From contig JAPLIW010000287.1 of assembly GCA_026388915.1 (NCBI GenBank), forward strand, positions 1 to 6,646: a stretch of DNA of 6,646 bases. The letters are read 5' to 3'. This stretch comes from Deltaproteobacteria bacterium (GTDB lineage Bacteria; Desulfobacterota; SM23-61). Numbering within the stretch: position 1 is the stretch's first letter; every line of letters starts with the position of its first letter. Made by a program: the position numbers and the translations under genes. This document shows positions 1-6,330 of the stretch, one piece after another. A model generated the notes under the pieces. The model was not told where the DNA came from. It ran no database searches and saw only the letters and a list, made by a program, of their open reading frames with translations.

Positions 1-20
1 TCGCGATGTGTCGGACATCT

Positions 21-76
21 CCAGAAATCCCCCCTTGCCCCCCTTTAATAAAGGGGGGATGGGGGGGGATTTCTGG
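21..76. repeat. 56-bp C-run/G-run palindromic repeat
   Basis: The outer arms (21-34 and 63-76) are an exact 14-bp inverted match starting CCAGAAATCC. The inner arms (38-47 and 49-58) are an exact 10-bp match, CCCCCCTTTA against TAAAGGGGGG. Only a TTG versus ATGG bulge separates the two pairings. Similar C/G palindromes with a TTTA-type centre are common dispersed intergenic repeats in some GC-rich bacteria (general knowledge, not checked here). It lies upstream of the kinase gene and could fold as an RNA hairpin, but there is no T-tract to make it a clear terminator. Confidence 0.8.
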
Positions 77-217
77 CTCGTATGGGCTTGATTCAAAATG
101 CTGCCTTTGATCATGTCAACTTACTTTGGCTGTTCCCTATAGAAACAGGGGCGGCCGTAGAGCAGAGAGGTTTCTCCGCGGGGAGATATCGTTTCAGCCT
201 GAATCCCGAAAACCGGC

Positions 218-224
218 GGGAGGG
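218..224 (+). promoter_or_regulatory. Ribosome binding site that decides the kinase start
   Basis: GGGAGGG sits 4-5 bases before ATG 229. The earlier in-frame ATG at 82 directly follows the 21-76 palindrome and has only a G-run about 13 bases upstream. The protein also begins to look like a kinase N-terminal region only from 229, so 229 is preferred. Confidence 0.6.
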
Positions 225-228
225 TTCC

Positions 229-3200
229 ATGGAGCGTGATCTGATCTTTGGTTTGCAGGGGGTCCAGATCGGACTGGTTGAATCCCGGACCTTTATCGAA
301 GCGGGCCTCAGCTGGAGCCGGGGGGAGGCCCGGAATCTTCGGGAAGAGGTCATCCGGCGGGCCCAGATAAACGATGAAGGCGTTGCCCTCCTGGACCGGT
401 CGGTTGAATTCATCCTGAAGAAGCATGGGGTGGATGAACAAAAACCCCTCCAGGCCGCGGGCGAAGGAAAACAGGTTTTCGAAAGCCTGGGGGGAGCGGT
501 CGCCCGGGAAGACCGGGAAAGGTTCCCCCCGCCCCCCGAGGTCCCCAGACCGCCCGATGACCTGGCCTCTACCCTGGTCACCCAGGAAGCTCCCGGCCGC
601 TACACCCTCCGCAAGGAACAGGGCCGCGGCGGGCTCGGGAAAGTCTTCGCCGCTTTCGATGAGCATGTCGGCCGGGACATCGCCATCAAAGAGCTTCTGC
701 TGGAGCCCTCCGGCGGCACCCCCGGAACCCCCGGCCGGAAAACGGCGGAAGTCGCCGCCCGCCTGCTGCGGGAGGCCCGGATTACCGGGCAGCTGGAACA
801 CCCCTCCATTGTGCCGGTCTATGAAATCGGCCGGCGTGCCGACGGAACCCTTTATTACACGATGAAAATGGTCAAAGGGAAGACCTTGTACGAGGTCATC
901 CGGGAGGCCGGCTCTTTCGAGGACCGCCTGAAACTGCTTCCCCATTTTCAGGATCTCTGCAACGCCATCGCCTACGCTCACCACCGGGGGGTGATCCACC
1001 GGGACATCAAGCCCCAGAACGTGATGATCGGGGAGTTCGGCGAAACCGTGGTGCTGGATTGGGGGCTGGCGAAACCGAAGGGGGCCACGGGGGCGGGGGA
1101 TGCCCGGTTTCAGAAAGAGATGCGGATCCTCAAGGAGGCGGCGGCGGGGAAAACGGTGGACGGAGAGGCCATCGGCACTCCCGAGTACATGCCCCCCGAA
1201 CAGGCCTGGGGCGACCTGGAGCGGATTGACGAAGGGAGCGACATCTATTCCCTGGGAGCTCTTCTGTATGAAATTCTAACCGGCCGGCCCCCCTTTGAGG
1301 GAGGTTCCCCCTTCGAAGTCATCGGGAAGGTGCAGCAGTATGGAGAGGGAAAGCAGGGGCTGACCCCGGTCCGCTCGCTGGAGGAAAAGGTCCCGCCCGA
1401 GCTTTCGGCCATCACCGAGAAGGCGCTGGCCCCGCGGCCCGAGCAGCGATACCCGTCGGTGAAAGCGCTGCTCGCGGAAGTGGACGCCTACCTGCAGGGA
1501 AAGAGGGTGGGCGCCTATCAGTATAGCGTGTGGGAAATCGGAAAATTATTCGTAAGGCGGCATAGAGCCCTCAGCGGGGCCATCGCCGCGGTTCTGGCAT
1601 CCATTCTGGTTGCCGCCGTGCTTATCAGCCTGGCCTACCAGGAAGCGGCCCGGCAGCGGGACCTGGCCCGGAAAAACCTGGCCGAGTCCTTTATAAAAGA
1701 GGCTCAGATGGCGGAGGCCGACCTGCAATGGTCGCGGGCCGCCGCCTACTACGGCGCCGCGCGCAAGACCCATGACAGTCTGGACGCCCAGATCGGCGCC
1801 GTCGAAAACGAAGAGCGGGCCGTGTTTCCCGACCTCCGGCTCTCGGGGCATGAGGAGAGGGTCTCTTCGGTTTCCTTTTCCCCCGACGGGAAGACCCTGG
1901 CCTCCGGGGGTTATGATAAAACCGTCCGTCTCTGGGATCTCGCCTCGGGAAAGGAAACATTCCTCCTCCAGGGGTATGAAAAGGCCGTTCTTTCCGTGGC
2001 GTTTTCTCCCCAGGGAACCTTTCTGGCTTCCGGCGGTGAGGATGGAACCGTAAGAACCTGGAATGTGGATGCCCGGCAAGACCTCTGGCAGAGCCGCGGG
2101 CATGCCGGGGCGGTCTATTCGGTCTCTTTCTCCCCCGACGGGGCGACCCTGGCCTCGGGAGGCCAGGATAAAACCGTGCGCTTGTGGGAGGTGAAGACAG
2201 GAAATATGAATCGCCGGCTCGAAGGGCATGAGGACCGCGTTCTGGCCGTTGCTTTTTCACCCGGGGGGAGATTCCTGGCTTCGGGGAGTGCGGATAAATC
2301 CGTGCGCCTGTGGGATGCGAAATTAAAAAAAGAGATCCGCAAATTAAGCGGGCACAGTGAACCGGTCCGAGCCCTGGCCTTCTCCCCGGACGGGAAGCTT
2401 CTGGCCTCCGGGGGAAGGGATGATTTCATCCAGTTGTGGGATTCCTCCACGGGAAATCCCCTCGGGCAGATCAGGGGGCTGGAAGCCAGCATCCAGTCCC
2501 TGGCCTTCTCCCCCGATGGAACCCTTCTGGCCGCGGGGAGTTCCGATAATAAGGCTCGTCTGTTTGATGTTGAGATGGAGAAGGAGATGGCCCGGATCGA
2601 CGGGCACGATGACCGGGTCACGTCCGTGGCTTTTTCCCCCGATGGAACGCGTCTGGCCTCGGGCAGCCTGGATGCCTCCGTTCGGCTGTGGAAAGTGCCC
2701 CCCCGAAAAGAGCCCTACCTGCTTACTCCCCATGAAAAAACGATCCTCTCCATCGCCTTTTCGCCCGACGGGAAAACCCTGGCCTCCTGCGCCCTGGATG
2801 GATCCATCCGCCTCCTGGACTTGAAGACCGGAAAGGAGGTTTGGCCCCCCTCGAAGGCCGGGACGGAGAATCCCGTTTCCTCCCTGGCTTTCTCCCCCGA
2901 CGGAAAAATCCTGGCCTGCGCGGGTCGGGATCCCGTCGTCCGGCTCCTGGAGGTCTCCTCCGGAAAAGAATCCGCCTCCCTGAGCGGACACGGAGGCCGG
3001 GTGAGATCGGTCGCTTTTTCGCCCGATGGAAAGCTTCTGGCTTCCGCCGGCGAAGACCGGACCGTTCGCCTGTGGGAGGTTCTTTCCCGGGAGGAGAAAG
3101 CGAAACTGGTGGGACACGAGAAACCCGTCAGCGCGGTCGCCTTTTCCCCGGACGGAAAATTCCTGGCCTCGGGAAGCCAGGATCGAAGCGTGCAGCTGTG

Positions 3201-3675
3201 GGAGGTCTCCTCGGGAGAAAGAAAGACCCGCCTCCAGGTGAACAGCCCGGTTACCTCCCTCACCTTTTCCCCCGACGGAAAGATCCTCGCGGTGGCGAGC
3301 AGGGACCGGGTCATCGGGCTGTGGGACCCCATCACCGGGAAGGAAGGGAAAGGGCTCACCGGGCACCTGAGCTTCGTCAACTCCATCGCTTTCTCCCCCG
3401 ACGGGAAAAGACTGGTCTCCGGAGGGAATGATGCCACCGCCCGGCTGTGGGATACGGCCGAGGGAAAGGAGATGTCCCGGTTTCACAACAGCCCCCGGGT
3501 CTCCTCGGTGGCCTTCTCCCCCGACGGGCAGGCCCTGGCCCTGGCGCACAACGTCATACGGATCGTGCGCTTCCGGCAGGCCGTCCCGCAGGAAGAGCAA
3601 TTCACCCGCATCTTTTCGAAAGCCAGGCTGAGGCTGGTGGGTACGGAGCTGATGGAAGCGGTGGACGGCCCTTGA
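229..3675 (+). CDS. Membrane-anchored Ser/Thr protein kinase with 14 C-terminal WD40 repeats
   Basis: The predicted protein has 1148 residues and should phosphorylate Ser/Thr on partner proteins. Residues 1-75 (MERDLIFGLQGVQIGLV...) resemble the N-terminal helical region of planctomycete-type kinases, from memory. The kinase domain spans about 125-418: glycine loop GRGGLGKV (132-139), ATP-binding Lys K154, catalytic HRDIKPQN (D259), metal-binding DWG (D277) in place of DFG, and GTPEYMPPEQ (316-325). An approximately 35-residue insertion separates DWG from GTPEY. One hydrophobic helix (447-469) follows basic residues (FVRRHR), so the kinase should be cytoplasmic and the C-terminus outside. Residues 470-537 form a charged helical, TPR-like stalk. 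WD40 repeats fill 538-1115, leaving a 33-residue tail. PkwA of Thermomonospora is a known kinase-WD40 fusion with one propeller. The upstream in-frame ATG at 82 would add 49 unrelated residues. The cyclase gene follows after 52 bp. Function and membrane topology are inferred; the target and ligand are unknown. Confidence 0.93.
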   Translation: MERDLIFGLQGVQIGLVESRTFIEAGLSWSRGEARNLREEVIRRAQINDEGVALLDRSVEFILKKHGVDEQKPLQAAGEGKQVFESLGGAVAREDRERFPPPPEVPRPPDDLASTLVTQEAPGRYTLRKEQGRGGLGKVFAAFDEHVGRDIAIKELLLEPSGGTPGTPGRKTAEVAARLLREARITGQLEHPSIVPVYEIGRRADGTLYYTMKMVKGKTLYEVIREAGSFEDRLKLLPHFQDLCNAIAYAHHRGVIHRDIKPQNVMIGEFGETVVLDWGLAKPKGATGAGDARFQKEMRILKEAAAGKTVDGEAIGTPEYMPPEQAWGDLERIDEGSDIYSLGALLYEILTGRPPFEGGSPFEVIGKVQQYGEGKQGLTPVRSLEEKVPPELSAITEKALAPRPEQRYPSVKALLAEVDAYLQGKRVGAYQYSVWEIGKLFVRRHRALSGAIAAVLASILVAAVLISLAYQEAARQRDLARKNLAESFIKEAQMAEADLQWSRAAAYYGAARKTHDSLDAQIGAVENEERAVFPDLRLSGHEERVSSVSFSPDGKTLASGGYDKTVRLWDLASGKETFLLQGYEKAVLSVAFSPQGTFLASGGEDGTVRTWNVDARQDLWQSRGHAGAVYSVSFSPDGATLASGGQDKTVRLWEVKTGNMNRRLEGHEDRVLAVAFSPGGRFLASGSADKSVRLWDAKLKKEIRKLSGHSEPVRALAFSPDGKLLASGGRDDFIQLWDSSTGNPLGQIRGLEASIQSLAFSPDGTLLAAGSSDNKARLFDVEMEKEMARIDGHDDRVTSVAFSPDGTRLASGSLDASVRLWKVPPRKEPYLLTPHEKTILSIAFSPDGKTLASCALDGSIRLLDLKTGKEVWPPSKAGTENPVSSLAFSPDGKILACAGRDPVVRLLEVSSGKESASLSGHGGRVRSVAFSPDGKLLASAGEDRTVRLWEVLSREEKAKLVGHEKPVSAVAFSPDGKFLASGSQDRSVQLWEVSSGERKTRLQVNSPVTSLTFSPDGKILAVASRDRVIGLWDPITGKEGKGLTGHLSFVNSIAFSPDGKRLVSGGNDATARLWDTAEGKEMSRFHNSPRVSSVAFSPDGQALALAHNVIRIVRFRQAVPQEEQFTRIFSKARLRLVGTELMEAVDGP
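1840..3579 (+). repeat. Fourteen tandem WD40-coding repeats (two predicted propellers)
   Basis: The core AFSPDGK-LASG-D--VRLWD recurs 14 times at about 41-42 residues each. Repeats 1-7 (residues 538-830) are mostly canonical. Repeats 8-14 (831-1115) are more worn: 8 and 9 have RLLD/RLLE instead of RLWD; 8, 9, 12 and 14 lack the GH dipeptide; 14 lacks the WD altogether. Repeat 6 has RLFD, and repeats 2 and 6 have GY and GL instead of GH. Fourteen is twice seven, the usual blade number. Codon choice differs between repeats, so this does not look like a very recent DNA expansion. Confidence 0.9.
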
Positions 3676-3690
3676 GCGGAGCGAAAGGGG

Positions 3691-3710
3691 CCGGCCGGTT
3701 CACCGGCCGG
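3691..3710 (+). promoter_or_regulatory. Strong GC hairpin between kinase and cyclase genes
   Basis: CCGGCCGG (3691-3698), loop TTCA, CCGGCCGG (3703-3710) form an exact 8-bp stem in the mRNA. It begins 15 bases after the kinase stop and ends just before the cyclase ribosome binding site. No T-run follows, so it is not a standard intrinsic terminator. It could stabilise the upstream message or tune expression of the second gene (inference). Confidence 0.55.
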
Positions 3711-3716
3711 TGAAAC

Positions 3717-3722
3717 AGGGGA
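3717..3722 (+). promoter_or_regulatory. Ribosome binding site for the cyclase
   Basis: AGGGGA lies 5 bases before ATG 3728. The frame also has a GTG at 3710, but that codon starts inside the hairpin stem and has no well-spaced purine-rich site, so 3728 is the better start. Confidence 0.55.
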
Positions 3723-3727
3723 AACCG

Positions 3728-4924
3728 ATGACCATGACCCTCGACGAAGCCTTACGGAAGATCCGGGAGCTGGAAGAGGAGCTTCAACGCTCCAAAGAGA
3801 TCGCCCGGTTCGGGATGACCGGCACCCTGATTGCAAGCCCGGCGGGGGGCTCTTTGACCCCCTTAACCGCCACGGGCACGGTGCTGGGGGTGGAAGAACT
3901 TATTCTCACCGTCGATGGACAGGGGAGAATATCTTTTTTGAACGGCCCCATGGGCCTTTTCCTGCAGGCCGGAGACCGGCGCGCGGTCATCGGGGAGGCG
4001 CTGGCCAAAATCGATCAGACCGGTCTGGGGCAGGGATTTTTTTCCGGCATCGTGGAGGGCGTCCGGGGCTCCACCCAGCCGTGGATCGTGGAGCGGGAAT
4101 GTCCGGAACTGGATGCCTCTCTGCTGCCCCAGGGGCAGAGGGGCGGCCGGCTGAAGACCGTCCCCATTCTGCGGATGGTGGCCAACAGCGCCAGGGGAAG
4201 CGTCACCATCCTGATCCAGAATGTGACCGAGATCAAGTGGCTGGAGAGGAATTTCGCCCGGTACGTCTCCCCGGAAGTCCTGCTGAAGATGTACGAGATG
4301 GCCGAAACGGACTTCTTCCGGCCGGAACGCAGGGAGATCAGTGTTCTCTTTGCCGATCTCCGGGGATTCACCCGGATGAGCAGCGAGATGGGCCCGGAAG
4401 ATGTCCACCAGGCGGTGAATTCCTTCTTCGCCGAGATGGTCACGTCGGTGAAAGAGTTCAATGGGATGGTGGATAAGTTCATCGGTGACCAGGTCATGGC
4501 CCTTTTCGGCGCCCCCCTCGCCCAACCCCACCATGCTTTCATGAGCCTGGTCTGCGGCGTGGACATGCAGAAGCGCCACCTCCAGTGGATGGAGAAGCGG
4601 ACCCTGGCGGGGAAACCCGCGCCGGGCCTGGGGATCGGGATTGCCACCGGAGAAGTGGTGGTGGCCAATGTGGGGACTTCCGACCGGCTGGAATACACGG
4701 CCCTGGGCCATACGGTGAACCTGGCCGCCCGCCTCTGCGGCGATGCCCAGGGGGGAGAGATTCTCACCGTACCCAATACTTACCATGCCGCCCGGGCGGC
4801 GTTAAAACACCCCCAACCCCCTCTGGAGAAAATCCCCCATTTGCATTTCGATTTCGTGGGGCGCAGAACCTTCAAAAACATCTCCGAGCCGGTGGAAGTC
4901 TTGAAGGTAACCGGCGAAGGATAA
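3728..4924 (+). CDS. PAS-domain class III adenylate/guanylate cyclase
   Basis: The 398-residue protein should convert a nucleoside triphosphate, most likely ATP, to the cyclic monophosphate. Residues 5-27 form a heptad-like coiled coil (LDEALRKIRELEEEL). Residues 56-170 look like a PAS sensor (EELILTVDGQGRISFLN ... VTILIQNVTEIK). The linker NFARYVSPEVL (175-185) is typical of PAS-cyclase proteins. The cyclase domain (200-355) has FADLRGFT with metal-binding D210, DKFIGD with base-binding K250 and metal-binding D254, and EYTALGHTVNLAARL with base-binding T324, N331 and transition-state R335. A Lys/Thr base-binding pair occurs in bacterial adenylate cyclases such as CyaC, so ATP is favoured. 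The C-terminal FKNISEPVEVLKV is also typical. There is no signal peptide or membrane segment, so it should be cytosolic and active as a dimer. The PAS ligand is unknown. It follows the kinase by 52 bp on the same strand, probably in one operon. Confidence 0.92.
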   Translation: MTMTLDEALRKIRELEEELQRSKEIARFGMTGTLIASPAGGSLTPLTATGTVLGVEELILTVDGQGRISFLNGPMGLFLQAGDRRAVIGEALAKIDQTGLGQGFFSGIVEGVRGSTQPWIVERECPELDASLLPQGQRGGRLKTVPILRMVANSARGSVTILIQNVTEIKWLERNFARYVSPEVLLKMYEMAETDFFRPERREISVLFADLRGFTRMSSEMGPEDVHQAVNSFFAEMVTSVKEFNGMVDKFIGDQVMALFGAPLAQPHHAFMSLVCGVDMQKRHLQWMEKRTLAGKPAPGLGIGIATGEVVVANVGTSDRLEYTALGHTVNLAARLCGDAQGGEILTVPNTYHAARAALKHPQPPLEKIPHLHFDFVGRRTFKNISEPVEVLKVTGEG

Positions 4925-4934
4925 CCGGGTCTGA

Positions 4935-4966
4935 AGCTCCCCGACCCTCCCTTATAAAAAGGAGCT
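4935..4966. repeat. Short inverted repeat just after the cyclase
   Basis: AGCTCC (4935-4940) pairs exactly with GGAGCT (4961-4966), and an inner CTCCCTT/AAAAGGAG pairing overlaps it. The core resembles a worn copy of the C-run/TTATAA/G-run type of palindrome seen at 21-76. It starts 10 bases after the cyclase stop and could end or stabilise the transcript, but there is no T-run on the + strand. Confidence 0.4.
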
Positions 4967-5006
4967 GTGAAAAAATTCAAATATGGATAGGGAAGGCCTT
5001 TCTTGT

Positions 5007-5227
5007 TGTCCAGGGGGGCGGAAAGATTCGCGCCGCCAAAATCGGCGGGTCATTTCCGGCCTCCAAAGCGCCCCCCTGACTTCCGCAAAGGAACGCCCGC
5101 AGGCCGAGAAAAAGCTGGGTAAATTCAAGAAGATTTTCCATGGGCGCGACCCGAGTTCAATGGACGCCAGCCCACGAAGCAATCAGTGCCTCATTTTGGC
5201 AAGCGAATTTTTTCGCCCCCCTGGACA
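5007..5227. mobile_element. 221-bp MITE-like element with about 36-bp terminal inverted repeats
   Basis: The left end (5007-5042) and the reverse complement of the right end (5193-5227) match at about 31 of 36 positions. The outer 14 bases, TGTCCAGGGGGGCG, are identical. Then come two single G/A differences, an exact ATTCGC, a 3-versus-2 base indel and an exact GCCAAAAT. The match stops abruptly outside both TGTCC ends, as for transposon termini. The 150-bp interior has no domain-bearing frame. Flanks CTTGT and TGGTC are not a matching target duplication, so the element is either old or this boundary is imperfect. The parent IS family is not recognised. Confidence 0.6.
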
Positions 5228-5373
5228 TGGTCTACGTCGGCAAATTTTCCCTCCCCGGAATTATTTCACGGCGTTGCGGGTTGTTCGTCCCGAGTCTGAA
5301 ATCATTATGGATTGTTCATGGGTAAGGAGGAAGGATTCCGGAAGCAGGGAATGGAGGCGGCAGATTGGCAGGC

Positions 5374-5730
5374 TCAGCTCATGATTTCCATCGAATGGCC
5401 GCAGGGATAACCCACCCGTCGCCAATACCATCGCCCCATGACGAGTTCTCCCAGAGTGCAGAGGAGTCCCGCCCTTTCTCCCAGGAAACCTTTTTCCTTG
5501 CATTTGGGGCAGCGCCGGTCCAGCCAGCTATCATTCGATTTAAGTTTCTTGGGGGGAGATTTGACCGTGTGCTTGATTTTGACCTTATTTTTTTTCAGCC
5601 ATCTCTCCACGGCATAAAGGTCAAAGATCCACTGGGAGAGCAATTTCTCCGCCGGGCATCCCTTCAGGAGCCAATCATCCACATCCCAAGGCTCAACATT
5701 TAATTCTTCGGCGATTTGATTCCGGGTCAT
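5374..5730 (-). CDS. Small helix-turn-helix protein with C-terminal Cys cluster (zinc-ribbon-like)
   Basis: The product has 118 residues. Residues 2-25 (TRNQIAEELNVEPWDVDDWL) fit the helix-turn-helix pattern of excisionase, MerR-like and terminase small-subunit (Nu1-like) proteins. FDLYAVERWLKK (36-47) fits the closing helix of that fold. A basic linker (48-65, many Lys) leads to a C-terminal part with CPKC (74-77), C91 and C110-G-H112, a possible zinc-binding set. It probably binds DNA, but the target is unknown. A stop codon lies two codons upstream of ATG 5730, so no longer start exists in frame. GGAGG at 5745-5749 is 14 bases before the ATG, which is long for a ribosome binding site. It is convergent with the cyclase and AT-richer than the kinase and cyclase, so it may be a mobile-element passenger. 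The exact family is not recognised. Confidence 0.68.
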   Translation of the reverse strand: MTRNQIAEELNVEPWDVDDWLLKGCPAEKLLSQWIFDLYAVERWLKKNKVKIKHTVKSPPKKLKSNDSWLDRRCPKCKEKGFLGERAGLLCTLGELVMGRWYWRRVGYPCGHSMEIMS

Positions 5731-5767
5731 TTTTTAAATCCATTCCTCCGGGACAAGGGTTATGAAA

Positions 5768-5796
5768 TCTTACGCCAAAGCGCAAAGGACGCCAAG
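5768..5796 (+). repeat. CGCAAAG-type dispersed repeat, copy 1
   Basis: This 29-bp sequence reads TCTTACGCCAAAGCGCAAAG and ends GACGCCAAG. It matches the reverse complement of 6120-6148 at 24 of 29 positions. Variants of CGCAAAGGCGCAAAG...GCCAAG are common intergenic repeats in many bacteria (general knowledge). Confidence 0.65.
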
Positions 5797-5820
5797 AACG
5801 ATTTAACTCCTTTCAAAAAA

Positions 5821-5850
5821 ATTACCCCTGTTGATTTTTTGGCTCGTCAA
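5821..5850 (-). promoter_or_regulatory. Possible promoter for the helix-turn-helix gene
   Basis: On the minus strand TTGACG (5850-5845) is separated by 18 bases from GGTAAT (5826-5821), a 5/6 and 4/6 match to sigma-70 boxes, 91 bases upstream of ATG 5730. A competing exact TATAAT (minus, 5887-5882) lies further upstream but has a poor -35 box. Either could drive the gene; neither is certain. Confidence 0.3.
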
Positions 5851-5881
5851 CTCCTGAAAATTTGACTCGATTGTTTCTTCT

Positions 5882-5887
5882 ATTATA
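5882..5887 (-). promoter_or_regulatory. Exact TATAAT -10 box on the minus strand
   Basis: The minus strand reads TTGGTATAATAG here. A -35 box at the right distance is weak (CTCGAA). It points towards the helix-turn-helix gene, with a leader of about 150 bases that would include the 5768-5796 repeat. Confidence 0.3.
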
Positions 5888-5937
5888 CCAACTTCATTAA
5901 TTAATTCGAGTGCTTAAAATAACGACTCGCTGCGCTA

Positions 5938-5971
5938 CCCCCAGGGGGCCTGACAGGCACGGATTCAGGCC
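5938..5971. repeat. Overlapping palindromes CCCCCAGGGGG and GGCCTGA/TCAGGCC
   Basis: CCCCC-A-GGGGG occupies 5938-5948. GGCCTGA (5947-5953) pairs exactly with TCAGGCC (5965-5971) across an 11-base loop. The two share bases, so only one could form at a time in RNA. Their role is unknown. Confidence 0.5.
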
Positions 5972-6119
5972 AGACTTCGCTGCCCTTCAATTCTTGCAAA
6001 CCGCGCGCCAACTCAAAAAGAGTGCTGAGGGGTGGGCTCTGCGTGCGGAGAGAAGCCGGGCCGGCGCGAAGCTGCATACAGCCCAAAGGAAGCAATCGAT
6101 CCTGGGTCCTGAAACCCGA

Positions 6120-6148
6120 CTTGGCGATCTTTGCGCCTTTGCGTGAGA
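6120..6148 (-). repeat. CGCAAAG-type dispersed repeat, copy 2 (inverted)
   Basis: This is the inverted partner of 5768-5796, ending in GCGTGAGA on the + strand. The pair faces inward around a 323-bp interior. It could be two independent insertions of a dispersed repeat or the ends of a small non-coding unit. Confidence 0.65.
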
Positions 6149-6193
6149 ATGGATGCTTGTTGCTTGGTCTTGGCTTCAGGTTGGAGGAAAAAA

Positions 6194-6250
6194 TGGTGCC
6201 GGCGGTCGGAATCGAACCGACACGGAGCCAGGCCCCACGGGATTTTGAGT
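6194..6250 (-). tRNA. tRNA-Leu(CAA) 3' fragment, 5' half missing
   Basis: Read on the minus strand: anticodon loop CTCAAAA (6249-6243, anticodon CAA), 3' anticodon strand TCCCG, long variable arm with stem GGGGC/GCTCC, T arm GTCGG-TTCGATT-CCGAC, 3' acceptor strand CGCCGGC, discriminator A, and encoded CCA (6196-6194). The long variable arm and CAA anticodon identify leucine. Upstream of the loop, CGCA cannot pair with TCCCG, and no D arm or 5' acceptor strand (expected GCCGGCG) follows. The gene is therefore truncated in the anticodon loop and cannot make a tRNA. The + strand translation contains the known spurious AVGIEPTR peptide that comes from tRNA sequence. Confidence 0.88.
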
Positions 6251-6256
6251 GCGAAA
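6241..6256. other. Putative integration junction (att site) in the tRNA anticodon loop
   Basis: tRNA identity ends at 6250, inside the anticodon stem-loop, a common crossover region for tyrosine recombinases. Because the fragment keeps its 3' end, sequence below 6194 should be the original downstream flank, and sequence above 6250 should be the element. The intact tRNA-Leu would then lie at the far end of the element, to the right. If the contig were a circular element, this could instead be attP. Confidence 0.6.
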
Positions 6257-6330
6257 ACGGTATTTTTTTTAACGCCTTGATATTGGTCCGGTTTTCCCGT
6301 AACTGAACAAAATAGCTGAAGAATCTTATT

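Larger units (their letters stand above)
4925..5373. other. 449-bp gap between convergent genes, no convincing CDS
   Basis: The short open frames here (for example 4983-5384 +, 4952-5182 -, 5140-5325 +) overlap one another and show no recognisable domain. They run across the inverted repeats, so I do not call them. The content I can support is an AGCTCC/GGAGCT inverted repeat at 4935-4966 and the 5007-5227 element. No clear terminator for either convergent gene is visible. Confidence 0.6.
5731..6193. other. 463-bp non-coding, repeat-rich stretch
   Basis: No credible gene is visible. Short frames at 5910-6146 (+) and 5901-6095 (-) are low-complexity translations of repeats. The stretch contains the inverted CGCAAAG pair, a CCCCC-A-GGGGG palindrome at 5938-5948, GGCCTGA/TCAGGCC at 5947-5971, and an AT-rich patch at about 5800-5915 with promoter-like elements. 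Just before the tRNA fragment is a run of six A (6188-6193), which reads as a T-run after CCA on the minus strand. Confidence 0.6.

Noticed and set aside
138..143. TATAGA as a -10 box for the kinase gene
   Set aside because: No acceptable -35 box at 15-19 bases upstream; too weak to call a promoter.
121..999. 292-codon open frame on the minus strand
   Set aside because: Antisense to the kinase N-terminus and catalytic core; shadow of GC-rich coding.
2344..3600. 418-codon open frame on the minus strand
   Set aside because: It lies wholly antisense to the WD40 repeats. Its Gly/Gln-rich repeats mirror the repeated + strand codons, and GC-rich third positions keep such frames open.
3863..4786. 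307-codon open frame on the minus strand
   Set aside because: Antisense to the cyclase, whose catalytic motifs are intact. No domain is seen in the antisense product.
5140..5325. 61-codon frame on the + strand
   Set aside because: It crosses the right terminal repeat of the 5007-5227 element and has no convincing ribosome binding site or domain.
6022..6306. 94-codon frame containing MVPAVGIEPTRSQ
   Set aside because: The peptide is the well-known false translation of antisense tRNA sequence (6194-6250), not a protein.
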